Of a stretch of 64,000 bases of DNA, positions 17,629-26,871 are shown one piece after another. Source of the DNA: CAYHHI01 sp964356335 (lineage in GTDB: Bacteria > Arandabacterota > Arandabacteria > Arandabacterales > Arandabacteraceae); the NCBI GenBank assembly GCA_964356335.1, contig CAYHHI010000014.1, positions 1 through 64,000 of the forward strand. Direction: 5' to 3'. The number at the start of each line of letters is the position of its first letter. The first letter of the stretch is position 1. The translations under genes were made by a program, and so were the position numbers. The notes under the pieces were generated by a model that was not told the DNA's origin, ran no database searches, and was given only the letters and a program-made list of their open reading frames with translations.

Positions 17629-18303
17629 CTAACTGCCAGTGCAGACCCTGACGCAGATGCCGCAGATTCTGGAGCCTATGTTTTCCTTCCGCCTGAGTTC
17701 GTCAATAGTGCGGATGCACTTCTCAAGATCGAAGGTTTTCCTGTCTTCGCCGATGGCACCGCCGGGACAGGCAACGATACAGCGCTTGCACGCGCCGCAA
17801 TCATCCTCAATTGGCTTGTCGTACGGCAAGACGAGATCGGTGAGCACCGTGGCATATCTCACCCTTGCACCAAGTACTGAATTGACGAGCAGACTGCTCC
17901 GCCCGATCCAACCCAATCCAGCGAGCCTGCCGACAGCTTTATGCGAGACATGGCCTTTGTAGCTAGTCCAGTCCACAATCTGCGACGATGGCACGGGAAA
18001 GGCTTTGTGCCCAAGATTCTGGATATGCGACGCTACGAGGAGGCCTATGTGGTCCAGAAGGAGATTCACCTGTCTGTAGTGATATTGATAAGTGCGCGTC
18101 GGATGATCAACGATCCCCTCTACGACGGCATCACTCAGCCTGTAGCCGAAACTTATCGCACTCGACAGGCCGGCGAGCGAGACCTCATCGGAAACAGCCG
18201 AGATCTTTTCAAGATCGACACCACCGAGGTCTGCGATGCCAAAAAGCGCAGCCCCATTCCGGAGTGCAAGAGCCTCAATCTTTTCTCTTTCTCCAAGATT
18301 CAA
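17629..18303 (-). CDS. Iron-sulfur protein related to epoxyqueuosine reductase
   Basis: A 224-residue protein with a C-terminal double 4Fe-4S domain: CGACKRCIVACPGGAI then a lone Cys and CGICVRVC. The N-terminal part (FSYK-like YKGHVSHKAVGRLAGLGWIG) is shared with QueG, the cobalamin-dependent enzyme of queuosine synthesis, but the protein is much shorter than QueG (about 350 or more) and lacks the HEAT-repeat tail. It may be a single-electron donor or reductase of the short QueG-like family. A TTG at 18303 is chosen because GGAGG lies six bases upstream. It is followed by guaB upstream on the same strand. Confidence 0.75.
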   Translation of the reverse strand: MNLGEREKIEALALRNGAALFGIADLGGVDLEKISAVSDEVSLAGLSSAISFGYRLSDAVVEGIVDHPTRTYQYHYRQVNLLLDHIGLLVASHIQNLGHKAFPVPSSQIVDWTSYKGHVSHKAVGRLAGLGWIGRSSLLVNSVLGARVRYATVLTDLVLPYDKPIEDDCGACKRCIVACPGGAIGEDRKTFDLEKCIRTIDELRRKENIGSRICGICVRVCTGS

Positions 18304-18442
18304 AGGCAACCTCCGAACGCCGACCGACCCCCGCTCTGGGTTCTGAACCTTTCGCCATGCACCCTGAGGTGGCTCTCACCCGCCCGTGGCCTTGCTGTGA
18401 GCCGGCCCATGGGATGCCGCAGAGTTGGCGCGAGAGCAGCCG

Positions 18443-19915
18443 CTACGTCACGCCAGGGGGCCGGTAGTTCGGTGCCTCTTTGGTGACGGTAACATCATGA
18501 GGATGGCTTTCGACGAGTCCGGCATGCGTGATCCGCACAAATCGAGTCTTTGTTCTCATCTCCTCGACATCCTTGGCTCCGCAGTAGCCCATTCCGGCCC
18601 GGAGGCCGCCGCACAGTTGGAAGACCGTCGCTCGAAGCGAACCGCGGTATGGGACCCTGCCCTCGATGCCCTCCGGCACGAGCTTGTGAGGCTCCACATC
18701 TTCCTGGAAGTACCGATCCCTCGAGCCGTGTCTCATTGCACCCAGTGAGCCCATGGCACGGTAAACCTTGTAGCTCCGGCCCTCATAGAGCACGTGCTCG
18801 CCGGGGCTCTCTTCCGTGCCGGCAAAGAGGCTCCCGATCATCACCGAATGGGCGCCCGCAGCAATCGCTTTCGCCACATCTCCCGAATACTTCACTCCTC
18901 CGTCTGCAATGATGGGCACACCTTCCTCATCGCACACGTTCCTGCATTCCATAATTGCTGTGATCTGCGGCACTCCCACTCCTGCAATCACGCGGGTGGT
19001 GCAAATCGATCCCGGGCCCACTCCCACCTTCACACCATCCGCACCCGCCTTTATTAGAGACCTGGCCCCATCGGCTGTGACCACGTTGCCTGCAATGAGA
19101 TCGCGGTCAGGAAAGCGCGTCCTGATTCGCTCGACCGTATCCAGTACACCCTTCGAATGGCCGTGAGCGCTGTCGACCACTATCGTGTCAGCGCCCGCAT
19201 CAACGAGCGCCTGCACCCTGTCCTTGGTATCCTTGGCGACCCCTACAGCCGCAGCCACCCTCAGGCGCCCCATGTCATCCTTGCAGGCGTCCGGATAATC
19301 CATCCGCTTCTTGATGTCTTTTACAGTTATGAGGCCCTTGAGTTTGAAATCCCCGTCAACCACCGGCAACTTCTCGATGCGATTCTTGTGGAGCACTCGC
19401 TTGGCATCATCGAGGGTCGTTCCCTCGGGAACGGTTATCAGCCGTTCAGAAGTCATCACTGTGCTCACGGGAACGTCCGTGCGTTCGAGGAACCGCAGGT
19501 CCCGATTGGTGAGGATCCCAACCAGCCTGCCCTCTTCATCTGTTATCGGCACGCCGGAGATCTTGAACCTCGCCATGAGATTCAACGCCTCCGCCACGCT
19601 CGCGCCAGGCCGCAGGGTTATGGGATTTGAAATCATACCGCTCTCAGACCGCTTGACCTTGTCAACCTCGGCTGCTTGCTCATCGATGGTCATGTTCCGG
19701 TGGATCACCCCGATACCACCCTCGCGCGCAAGGGCAATCGCAAGATTGGCATCAGTGACCGTATCCATGGCGGCGCTCACAATCGGGATATTGAGCGTGA
19801 TTCTTCTAGTGAGGCGCGTCCGCACATTCACCTGAGATGGCAGGACATCAGATCTCATAGGCACTAAGAGCACATCGTCAAACGTTAGAGCTTCGCCCTT
19901 GATTCGTTCACTCAA
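18443..19915 (-). CDS. guaB: IMP dehydrogenase
   Basis: A 490-residue enzyme that oxidises IMP to XMP, the committed step to GMP. GEALTFDDVLLVP begins the barrel; two CBS domains (ALNLMARFKISGVPITDEEG and the copy after VMTSERLITV) are inserted; GPGSICTTRVIAG carries the catalytic Cys; the flap region HGSRDRYF follows. The usual length is met only if the TTG at 19915 is the start, and GGAGGT lies five bases before it; an upstream in-frame start at 19972 would add 19 unlikely residues. Confidence 0.95.
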   Translation of the reverse strand: MSERIKGEALTFDDVLLVPMRSDVLPSQVNVRTRLTRRITLNIPIVSAAMDTVTDANLAIALAREGGIGVIHRNMTIDEQAAEVDKVKRSESGMISNPITLRPGASVAEALNLMARFKISGVPITDEEGRLVGILTNRDLRFLERTDVPVSTVMTSERLITVPEGTTLDDAKRVLHKNRIEKLPVVDGDFKLKGLITVKDIKKRMDYPDACKDDMGRLRVAAAVGVAKDTKDRVQALVDAGADTIVVDSAHGHSKGVLDTVERIRTRFPDRDLIAGNVVTADGARSLIKAGADGVKVGVGPGSICTTRVIAGVGVPQITAIMECRNVCDEEGVPIIADGGVKYSGDVAKAIAAGAHSVMIGSLFAGTEESPGEHVLYEGRSYKVYRAMGSLGAMRHGSRDRYFQEDVEPHKLVPEGIEGRVPYRGSLRATVFQLCGGLRAGMGYCGAKDVEEMRTKTRFVRITHAGLVESHPHDVTVTKEAPNYRPPGVT

Positions 19916-20056
19916 TTTTGACCTCCGGACTTGCTCCTTAGCCTCCCCGTCCAAACTCCCCCAACTGCCCACCCTCCCGCAGCTGCCCGAGCTTCATCTC
20001 GCATCATCTGCCTCGCCGCCGCCCCGGGCTCCCACCTCACCTGCCAAACCGTGAAC

Positions 20057-20758
20057 TCACCTGGCATGGGGACCCGTAAGGGGTACAAACGTCACAGGGA
20101 TAACGCTTTCGGTCTCAACAGCACCCAAATGCTTCTTCACTCGATAAAGATATTGTGAGCCGGCCGACCCGACCGGAATCACCATCAACCCGCCTTCTTT
20201 CAATTGATCCACCAGGAGCTCGGGTATCTCAGTCGGAGCGCACGTCACGATTATCTTGTCGAAGGGAGCATACTCAGGCCAACCTTCATAACCGTCACCG
20301 ATCCTGACCTTCACATTGGCATATCCGAGTGAGTTGAGAGTTTCCTCTGCACGCTTCCCCAGCAGATCTACGATCTCAATCGTGTAAACCTCTTTGACCA
20401 TCTCTGCGAGAATAGCTGCCTGGTAGCCCGATCCAGTCCCGACCTCTAGCACCTTGTCGGTGGGCTCAAGATTGAGCTCGGCACTCATCAGAGCGACAAT
20501 ATAGGGTTGACTTATGGTCTGGCCTTCACCGATGGGAACAGGGGAATCAGAGTAAGCAAGGTGTCGATAGCGCGCCGGCACAAAAAGATGTCTCGGCACC
20601 TCGAACATGGCCTTGATCACTCTACTGTCCTCAACCCCCCGGCTCACTATCTGCTGTTCGACCATTATTTTCCGGAGACTGTCGTAGCCTTCCGCCTGCT
20701 GCCGGCAGGATGACGCCAGGACAAGGCCAAGCACAAGGAGCCAGAAGGCGCAACGCAT
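20057..20758 (-). CDS. pcm: Protein-L-isoaspartate O-methyltransferase with a lipoprotein signal
   Basis: A 233-residue protein. The enzyme part has VPRHLFVP, the AdoMet loop EVGTGSGYQAAILA, and the family's C-terminal pattern (KIIVTCAPTEIPELLVDQL). It repairs isoaspartyl residues in aged proteins. Unusually, the ATG at 20758 opens a lipoprotein signal peptide (MRCAFWLLVLGLVLASSC, Cys 18), so the enzyme would be exported and lipid-anchored, where AdoMet is not normally present. A longer reading from 20809 would bury the signal. It overlaps nothing after this choice, and follows the histidine phosphatase on the same strand. Confidence 0.88.
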   Translation of the reverse strand: MRCAFWLLVLGLVLASSCRQQAEGYDSLRKIMVEQQIVSRGVEDSRVIKAMFEVPRHLFVPARYRHLAYSDSPVPIGEGQTISQPYIVALMSAELNLEPTDKVLEVGTGSGYQAAILAEMVKEVYTIEIVDLLGKRAEETLNSLGYANVKVRIGDGYEGWPEYAPFDKIIVTCAPTEIPELLVDQLKEGGLMVIPVGSAGSQYLYRVKKHLGAVETESVIPVTFVPLTGPHAR

Positions 20759-20798
20759 AACGATATTCGAATATATGAATATGACTCCCGGCGTGCCC

Positions 20799-21440
20799 CT
20801 AATCCACATGCGTTACCTCGGTCTTCTTTATTTCTCTGAGGCTAATGAGATGACCTGTGTCATTGAAGGTCACAATCTTGTGGATACCCGCCCCCATCTC
20901 CACGATGGTCAGGGACGCATTCTTCACTGCAAGGCACCAGACGTCGTCGGGTGGGAGATGGAGTATCTGGGTTATATAGGTTGAGATCACGCCGCCGTGG
21001 CATACGACGAGCACGTTTCCCTCGGAATGCTTCTTCTCGATGGCACGAAGCGTGTTCTTTACCCTGGCCACAAAATCCTTGAAGTCCTCACCGCCGGGAA
21101 TTGCGACTCGTGACGGTCTGACGGCCCATTTGTGAAACGCATCCCCGTAGGTCTTCTTGATCTGGGATACCGTTCTGCCTTGCCAGTCACCCAGACCAAT
21201 CTCTTTGAGTCCATCTTCGCAGATTATCTTTGCCTTCTTGCCGCAAATGATTTCTGCGGTTTCATATGCACGCTTTAGGGGACTCGAATAGGCTGCAGCG
21301 AACTTCAAACCCTTGAAGCGCTTGGCAAGACGCATTGCCTCCTGCCGTCCGTAAAGACTCAGTTGAGGATCTTTCTGTCCCTGGATTTTCTTCTGCCGGT
21401 TCCAGGTGGATTCGGCGTGCCTTACGAGAAAAATCAGCAT
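20799..21440 (-). CDS. Histidine phosphatase (phosphoglycerate mutase family)
   Basis: A 213-residue protein with the family's LVRHAESTWN (phospho-accepting His), ysSPLKRAYETAE and the second catalytic His in VVCHGG. Members include cofactor-dependent phosphoglycerate mutases, alpha-ribazole phosphatases and broad phosphatases; the sequence does not decide. GGAGG lies seven bases before the ATG. It overlaps the end of mrfB by 7 bases, so it is translated together with the SOS block, though a repair role is not implied. Confidence 0.88.
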   Translation of the reverse strand: MLIFLVRHAESTWNRQKKIQGQKDPQLSLYGRQEAMRLAKRFKGLKFAAAYSSPLKRAYETAEIICGKKAKIICEDGLKEIGLGDWQGRTVSQIKKTYGDAFHKWAVRPSRVAIPGGEDFKDFVARVKNTLRAIEKKHSEGNVLVVCHGGVISTYITQILHLPPDDVWCLAVKNASLTIVEMGAGIHKIVTFNDTGHLISLREIKKTEVTHVD

Positions 21441-22435
21441 TTTCGGGCCTCCGCGAGACTAACGAATAGTTCTGCCATGGTGAGTACATCCATGAGATTG
21501 TGCCTTAGCACATGCTTTAGTTTCCTTGCGTCCTTAGTATGCACATACTCGTGATAAATGCAAGGAACTTCCCAGCCCCCGACGTCCCCGATTCGCCTCC
21601 GCCCAAGGATATGCCATTCGAGGGTGAGAAGCCTGCAATCAGGCAGGCGGTGCTTCCATCGCCGTCTCGCGTGGTGCAGGAGATCGAACTGCTCCGGGGA
21701 TGCCTTGAGCAGGAGTCTATGATACTTCGCACGCTCCCTCAGATAAGGAAGATCAAAGGATTTGCCGTTGAAAGTGATGCAGACCTGGAAATCGCCGAGA
21801 AGCGCGTCGAGCATGCCGATGACGCATTGCTCCTCGGAATAATCGCGGGCCAGAAGCTGGACCACCTTGACCTTCCCTTGGCGCTTGAGAAGCATCCCCG
21901 CCAGGAAAAGCGGAGTCGCCGAAAGCCCCGTAGTCTCAAGATCGAGAAAAACGAGATCTTCAATCTTTCGCTCAGTCTTCGTACCCACCTTGAGGTCTCG
22001 AAGCATGCCGTAAGCCTGGGCCAGCCTCTCGGGGCTGGGGCAATCCCCCAGATCCTTCTCGATAAGAAGGCACTTGCCGTGATCAGAAACCACTTCCTCT
22101 GCATTCCTGATTCCATCAATACAACTTCCCGACTTTCCTCCCCGCACACCCCCTTCAGAATCCACTCCCTCCATACCAGATTGATATGTCCCTCCGGCGG
22201 TACCCGCTTCGGAATCCACCACCTCCATGCCGGTGGGGAAAGAAAGGCGGGGCGAAAGGTGGGAGGAAAAGTGGGGGGAGGACGTATAGGGCCCGGTTTG
22301 CTTCAGGAGAACCAATCTCAGGCTCTCTATCTTCCGTCTGATTTCTTCGTTATCAGCCGGTTTCGGGTCTTCCTTCTGTGCTCGCGCCGGGTCCTCGCCA
22401 CGCGCTCGATTCAAGTCGCGGTCATGTGATTCCAA
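21434..22435 (-). CDS. mrfB: MrfB/YprB-type exonuclease of the RNase H fold
   Basis: A 333-residue protein. The C-terminal two thirds hold an exonuclease core: VFLDLETTGLS (motif I), ITFNGKSFDLPYL (motif II) and HNLMDVLTMAEL (motif III with Asp). This is the layout of Bacillus YprB/MrfB, which works with the helicase MrfA in repair of mitomycin C damage. Before the core lies a spacer with repeated acidic Gly-rich units (GMEVVDSEAG, GMEGVDSEGG). The TTG start at 22435 has GAGG seven bases upstream and overlaps the end of mrfA by 14 bases. No TPR tail is seen. Confidence 0.85.
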   Translation of the reverse strand: MESHDRDLNRARGEDPARAQKEDPKPADNEEIRRKIESLRLVLLKQTGPYTSSPHFSSHLSPRLSFPTGMEVVDSEAGTAGGTYQSGMEGVDSEGGVRGGKSGSCIDGIRNAEEVVSDHGKCLLIEKDLGDCPSPERLAQAYGMLRDLKVGTKTERKIEDLVFLDLETTGLSATPLFLAGMLLKRQGKVKVVQLLARDYSEEQCVIGMLDALLGDFQVCITFNGKSFDLPYLRERAKYHRLLLKASPEQFDLLHHARRRWKHRLPDCRLLTLEWHILGRRRIGDVGGWEVPCIYHEYVHTKDARKLKHVLRHNLMDVLTMAELFVSLAEARKC

Positions 22436-24830
22436 GGATATGCCTCAGGAGGATCTTCGAAGCCTCCTTGTCAGGTATGGGATAGCCGTGCCCGGGATCG
22501 GGATCCTGGTGCTGCGCGGGTCTTAAGATGGGAAGCCCAACGCATGAAGGACAACCTTCAACGCACGGACACTCCTCGATCAACTCGAGAGCACCCCGCA
22601 ATATCTCGGGAAGCAGCGCATAGGCCTTCTCACAGAATCCCAACCCGCCCTTGAACCTGTCATAAAGGAAGATCGTGGGCCGCCCCGTGTTGCTCGATTC
22701 AACGATGCCGCCCATGTCCTGCCTGTCGCACATCACAAAGAGCGGGAGAATGTTGATAAGAACATTCCTGAGTCCCACGAGTCCCTCGACTGGGTTCTTG
22801 CCTTGCCGCTTGATCTGAGACACGACCATATCATCGGGGTACATCCAGAGCGAAACCGTCTCAAGGTGCTGCGGCGGCAGATCCAGCTTGCCATAGCCGA
22901 TCGAATCAAGGCTGTAGAACTTGATTTTCTTAAAGGCCGTCGTCATCCAGCTCACGGTGGCATCGCCGTAGCAAACGCTCAAGTTTTGCCAGTTGGCGGT
23001 CTTTCTCGCGGTACCCGCGCGGATGGATGAATCGAGGATGGGCTGGGTATAGTAGTCCACTTCCTGCCGCTCAACGTAGGCGACCTTACCTTCGAGATCG
23101 AGAGCCCTCACCAGGTAGGTGCTGCCATCATGGATGTAAACCCCTCCCGGATACACAAGCTCAGGAGCGCTGATGGCATCGACAACGCCTATCACTTTCT
23201 CGGTGTCGGCCCTGTCAACGATCGTGAAGGTGTCAGCGGAGATAGTCCTCAGGCCAACGGCCGCCGCAGGGAACTCGGTTGTCGCCCAGTAGGCCTGCCC
23301 CTCGATGGTCTTGACCTTCTTGACTTCCTCAAGAACCGAGATAACAGGTTTCGTGAGGCTGCCAAAGATTTTCTCATCTTCCTCCGAGAGCGGCAGTTCG
23401 AAGGCGGCGGCACTCAAGTGCCCCGCGAGGATGTAGGGATTCACAGGATCTATCACCGCATTCTCAGGCGTCTGGCCGAAGAAATAGGAAGGATGGCGCA
23501 TGAGGTACTGATCAATGGGGTCGTTATAGGCAATGAAGATCACAAGGGCCTCGTCGGTCTTTCGGCCGGCACGCCCCGCCTGCTGCCAGGTTGACGCGAT
23601 CGTACCCGGGAAGCCAACAATTATCGAGGCATCGAGGCTCCCCACATCTATCCCCAGCTCGAGGGCATTGGTGCTCGCAACACCCAGGAGTTCACCCGAG
23701 AAGAGCGCCTTTTCGATTTTTCTTCGCTCCTCCGGAAGATAGCCGGCGCGGTAGGCGCTCACCTTGTTGACAAGGTGCGGATTCCGCCTCGAGAGTGACT
23801 CTCGCACATAGCGGAGAATAAGCTCGGCCACGACCCTTGCCTTCGTGAAGGTAATGGTCTGAATGCCTGACTCGATGAGCCCCACCATTAGCTCGTGGGC
23901 CTCCACATTGGAGCTCTTCCTTTCCATCCGGTAGGTATCCAGCAAGGTTGGATTCCACAGGACAAAGAGCTTCGGGCCCCGGGGCGAGCCATCTTCGGAA
24001 ACCACCTCGCAACTGTCGCCAATCAAGCCCTCGGCGAGGTCTTTGGGGTTAGCTATGGTTGCCGAACAGAGAATAAAGACCGGCTGGCCCCCGTAGTGGC
24101 TCACGATGCGCCTGAGCCTGCGCAGGACATTGGCAACGTTGGAACCAAAGATGCCGCGATAGGTGTGCATCTCATCCACCACAACGTAGCGGAGTCTGGC
24201 GAGGAAATGGCTCCATCTCGAGTGATATGGAAGAATCGCCTGGTGGAGCATGTCCGGATTGGTGAGGATGATGTTTGCTTCATGCCTGAGTTTCCTTCTT
24301 GTCTCTGCCGGCGTGTCGCCGTCATAGGTGCCTGCGCGGACCAGATCCTTGAACGATGGCTCCGAGAGACAGAAGTTTCCGAGCACTCTCAATTGATCCT
24401 GTGCAAGCGCCTTCGTGGGGAAAATGAAAAGCGCAGTGGCCTTCGGATCCTCGAGGAGGGCTTCGAGCACAGGTATGTTATAACAGATGGTCTTCCCGCT
24501 CGCGGTTGACGTGACGATCGCCGCATTCTTGCCGCTTGATATGTGGTTAATTGCCTGGGCCTGATGAGAGTACAATGATGTTATCCCCATCGAGGCAAGC
24601 GCAGCCTCGATAGCGGGCGAAAGCGGCGTCTTCGGAGTCATGAAAACGGGCTCCCGCGAAGGCATCTCCTCCACGTGGACCATCTGGCCCCTGTATCCGG
24701 GGGAGGCGATGATGCCGTCAAGGAAACTGGAAATGCGCAAGGCCTTTGAAAGCTTCGAACTATCCGGTTTGTCCGGAGGAGGTTTTCGCACGGGGGATCC
24801 TTTCGCAGGAAGATTCCGCAAGGGGTTCAC
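22422..24830 (-). CDS. mrfA: MrfA/YprA-type DEAD/H helicase with DUF1998
   Basis: An 802-residue superfamily 2 helicase. TSTASGKT is Walker A, VVVDEMHTYRG the DExH box, FTKARVVAELI and QQAGRAGRKT the later motifs. The C-terminal DUF1998 region ends with four cysteines (CPCVEGCPSC), which bind zinc in MrfA. In Bacillus subtilis MrfA and MrfB act together to remove mitomycin C adducts independently of UvrABC. Here mrfB overlaps its 3' end and dinB ends 13 bases upstream, so both sit inside a LexA-led block. Length matches the family. Confidence 0.9.
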   Translation of the reverse strand: MNPLRNLPAKGSPVRKPPPDKPDSSKLSKALRISSFLDGIIASPGYRGQMVHVEEMPSREPVFMTPKTPLSPAIEAALASMGITSLYSHQAQAINHISSGKNAAIVTSTASGKTICYNIPVLEALLEDPKATALFIFPTKALAQDQLRVLGNFCLSEPSFKDLVRAGTYDGDTPAETRRKLRHEANIILTNPDMLHQAILPYHSRWSHFLARLRYVVVDEMHTYRGIFGSNVANVLRRLRRIVSHYGGQPVFILCSATIANPKDLAEGLIGDSCEVVSEDGSPRGPKLFVLWNPTLLDTYRMERKSSNVEAHELMVGLIESGIQTITFTKARVVAELILRYVRESLSRRNPHLVNKVSAYRAGYLPEERRKIEKALFSGELLGVASTNALELGIDVGSLDASIIVGFPGTIASTWQQAGRAGRKTDEALVIFIAYNDPIDQYLMRHPSYFFGQTPENAVIDPVNPYILAGHLSAAAFELPLSEEDEKIFGSLTKPVISVLEEVKKVKTIEGQAYWATTEFPAAAVGLRTISADTFTIVDRADTEKVIGVVDAISAPELVYPGGVYIHDGSTYLVRALDLEGKVAYVERQEVDYYTQPILDSSIRAGTARKTANWQNLSVCYGDATVSWMTTAFKKIKFYSLDSIGYGKLDLPPQHLETVSLWMYPDDMVVSQIKRQGKNPVEGLVGLRNVLINILPLFVMCDRQDMGGIVESSNTGRPTIFLYDRFKGGLGFCEKAYALLPEILRGALELIEECPCVEGCPSCVGLPILRPAQHQDPDPGHGYPIPDKEASKILLRHILGIT

Positions 24831-24843
24831 AAATCAAGACAAA

Positions 24844-26046
24844 TCAAAATGTAGGCCACGAAATCCTTATGCTGCCACCCCTCTTTATTGAATCATCCCC
24901 GAACTTATCTCTTATCGAATCGACGACCCGGGTGAAGATCTTATGTCTTCTGTCATCTTCAAAAATAGGATCGGCCTGGACCTCTTCGTTCCTGACCAGC
25001 CCAGAGGCACTCACCCCCATGAGTCTAATCTTATCTCCGTTATAGTTGGTCTCAAAGAGTTTCCTGGCAACTTCAAACATTATGTCATCTCTTTCGAAGC
25101 GGGCATCAAGCTTTTTCTGTCTTGTTATAGTCTTGAAATCCTTGTAACGAATCTTAAGGGTTACGGTGTCGCAAAGATAGCCCTCCTTGCGCATCCGTCT
25201 CCCGACTTGCTCTGAAAGCCTCAAGAGGGTGGAAAGGATGAATTGCTTATCAGAAGTGTCTTGGCTAAGGGTGTACTCATGCCCAATTGATTTGGGCTCG
25301 ACCTCCTTGTAATAAGGAATTACTGGCGAGTCATCTATCCCATTCGCGGCCATCTTTAGATATGAACCATAGACTCCGAATACCTTTGTCAAAGTTGTTT
25401 CGGGGAAATATGCCAATTCTCTCACCTTGGAGATTCCAAGTGATTTGAGTTTCTGCGATGTCTTCTCGCCAACACCCCATAGGTCTCTTACCTCTATATC
25501 TCCGAACTGTTCAAGAAACTCATCAGGCTTGATTACCGTGAGGCCATCGGGCTTCCCAAGGCCTGACGCCATTTTCGCAACATACTTATTCAGGCCGATG
25601 CCAATCGAGCATGTAAGATTGAAGCTCTGTCGAATTCTCTCCTTTATATCCTCTGCAACTGCGACCGCCTCTTCAAAACTCAAACCGTCGAATTCAAGGA
25701 AAGCCTCATCGATGCTGAAGGGCTCGACAAGAGGAGTGAACTCCTTCAGAGTCTGGAGAATTTTGATCGAGGTATAGACATATTTTTGCGGATTGCCAAT
25801 TACATACTCCCCCTGGGGGCAGAGTTGCCTCGCGCGGCCAATCGGCATTCCTGATTTCAATCCGAACTTCCTGGCCTCATAGGAAGCAGTCGAGACAACG
25901 CTTCTTCTATAAGGATCTCCGCATACAATCACCGGCTTTCCCACAAGGGCGGGGTTGGAGGTCTGTTCAACTGATGAGAAGAAGGCATCCATATCGAGAT
26001 GGAAGATCACTCGATGCATTTTCAGGTTCTCGCGCTTTGATATCAC
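24844..26046 (-). CDS. dinB: DNA polymerase IV, Y-family translesion polymerase
   Basis: A 400-residue polymerase that copies past damaged bases with low fidelity. DMDAFFSSVEQ and SIDEAFLEFDGL carry the metal-binding acidic residues; VVSTASYEARKFGLKSGMP is the finger-region signature; the little-finger domain follows. The GTG start at 26046 has the strong site GGAGGTGA six bases before it. A beta-clamp motif could not be identified with confidence at the C-terminus. The gene lies 113 bases downstream of lexA on the same strand and just before mrfA, so SOS induction is likely. Confidence 0.94.
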   Translation of the reverse strand: MISKRENLKMHRVIFHLDMDAFFSSVEQTSNPALVGKPVIVCGDPYRRSVVSTASYEARKFGLKSGMPIGRARQLCPQGEYVIGNPQKYVYTSIKILQTLKEFTPLVEPFSIDEAFLEFDGLSFEEAVAVAEDIKERIRQSFNLTCSIGIGLNKYVAKMASGLGKPDGLTVIKPDEFLEQFGDIEVRDLWGVGEKTSQKLKSLGISKVRELAYFPETTLTKVFGVYGSYLKMAANGIDDSPVIPYYKEVEPKSIGHEYTLSQDTSDKQFILSTLLRLSEQVGRRMRKEGYLCDTVTLKIRYKDFKTITRQKKLDARFERDDIMFEVARKLFETNYNGDKIRLMGVSASGLVRNEEVQADPIFEDDRRHKIFTRVVDSIRDKFGDDSIKRGGSIRISWPTF

Positions 26047-26159
26047 TTGAGATCACCTCCATCTCTTTAGGGCGGTCGCTTGCCTTATGTTCAGGGCCTT
26101 GCGTATTGAGCAACAGGATCTGGACCTGCCAGCTTCTGGTCCAAAGGCTCCTGGTTCCA

Positions 26160-26816
26160 TCAGTACTGCCTCACGATCGCAATTACCGTGCCCAGGATTC
26201 TGATTTCTTTGTTATCGAGCGCAGAGAGCATGATCTCCGGGTAGTTTTCATTTTCGGGCTTGAGTACAATGCTCTTCCCGCGCTTAAGAAATCTTTTGAG
26301 CGTAACCTCATCATCGATGAGAGCAACGGCAAGGTCGCCTGTTTGGGGACTCATGTTCCTTTTTACTACAGCGATGTCTCCATCGTTGATGCCTGCCCCA
26401 ATCATGCTGTCGCCCTTCACCTTGACAGCGAAGACCTCGTATCCTCGTGCAATTCTTTCATCGAGGAGGATACTTCCTTCAACGTACTCTTCAGTGAAGA
26501 CGGGTTTCCCCGCAGGTACCCTTCCTAAAATGGGGACACTTCTGATTCCACCGAAAGTATCAGCTTCAATGGATCCGACAATGGAAGGGGTCGATCTCCG
26601 GGAGCGTGCCTGAGCAATGCTTATTCCCCGTGCGGTCCTGTTCTGTCTCTTGATAAGCCCTTCATCTTCGAGCCTCCCCAGGAAATACCTCACCCCATTG
26701 GTGGAAGAAATATCGAATCTCTTTCCTATCTCCCTTATGGTAGGAGGGAGGCCTCGCTTCGAAATTTCAGATTGAATGAATTGGTAGATCTGACTTTTCT
26801 TATCCATTTTCCTCAC
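26160..26816 (-). CDS. lexA: SOS repressor LexA
   Basis: A 218-residue repressor. The N-terminal winged helix (GLPPTIREIGKRFDISSTNG) is typical, the self-cleavage site is the Ala-Gly in GRVPAGKP, and the catalytic Ser and Lys are in KGDSMIG and VTLKRF. RecA on single-stranded DNA would trigger its self-cleavage and release the genes behind it. Start choices are GTG at 26816 and ATG at 26807, differing by three residues. Its own promoter contains a palindromic operator (listed next), so it is autoregulated, as LexA usually is. Confidence 0.95.
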   Translation of the reverse strand: MRKMDKKSQIYQFIQSEISKRGLPPTIREIGKRFDISSTNGVRYFLGRLEDEGLIKRQNRTARGISIAQARSRRSTPSIVGSIEADTFGGIRSVPILGRVPAGKPVFTEEYVEGSILLDERIARGYEVFAVKVKGDSMIGAGINDGDIAVVKRNMSPQTGDLAVALIDDEVTLKRFLKRGKSIVLKPENENYPEIMLSALDNKEIRILGTVIAIVRQY

Positions 26817-26842
26817 CCACCTTCCTCACCTGCTTCAATATA

Positions 26843-26871
26843 ACTCTACTGCACATTTGTGCAGTAGTCAA
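26843..26871 (-). promoter_or_regulatory. lexA promoter with LexA operator in the spacer
   Basis: On the reverse strand TTGACT (26866-26871) and TAGAGT (26843-26848) are 17 bases apart. A 22-base inverted repeat, 10-base arms around a 2-base centre, occupies 26846-26867, covering the whole spacer and touching both boxes. Its core reads TGCAC-N4-GTGCA, the form I recall for the LexA box of Fibrobacter succinogenes. Binding there would block RNA polymerase. No second copy was found by eye before dinB. Confidence 0.8.
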
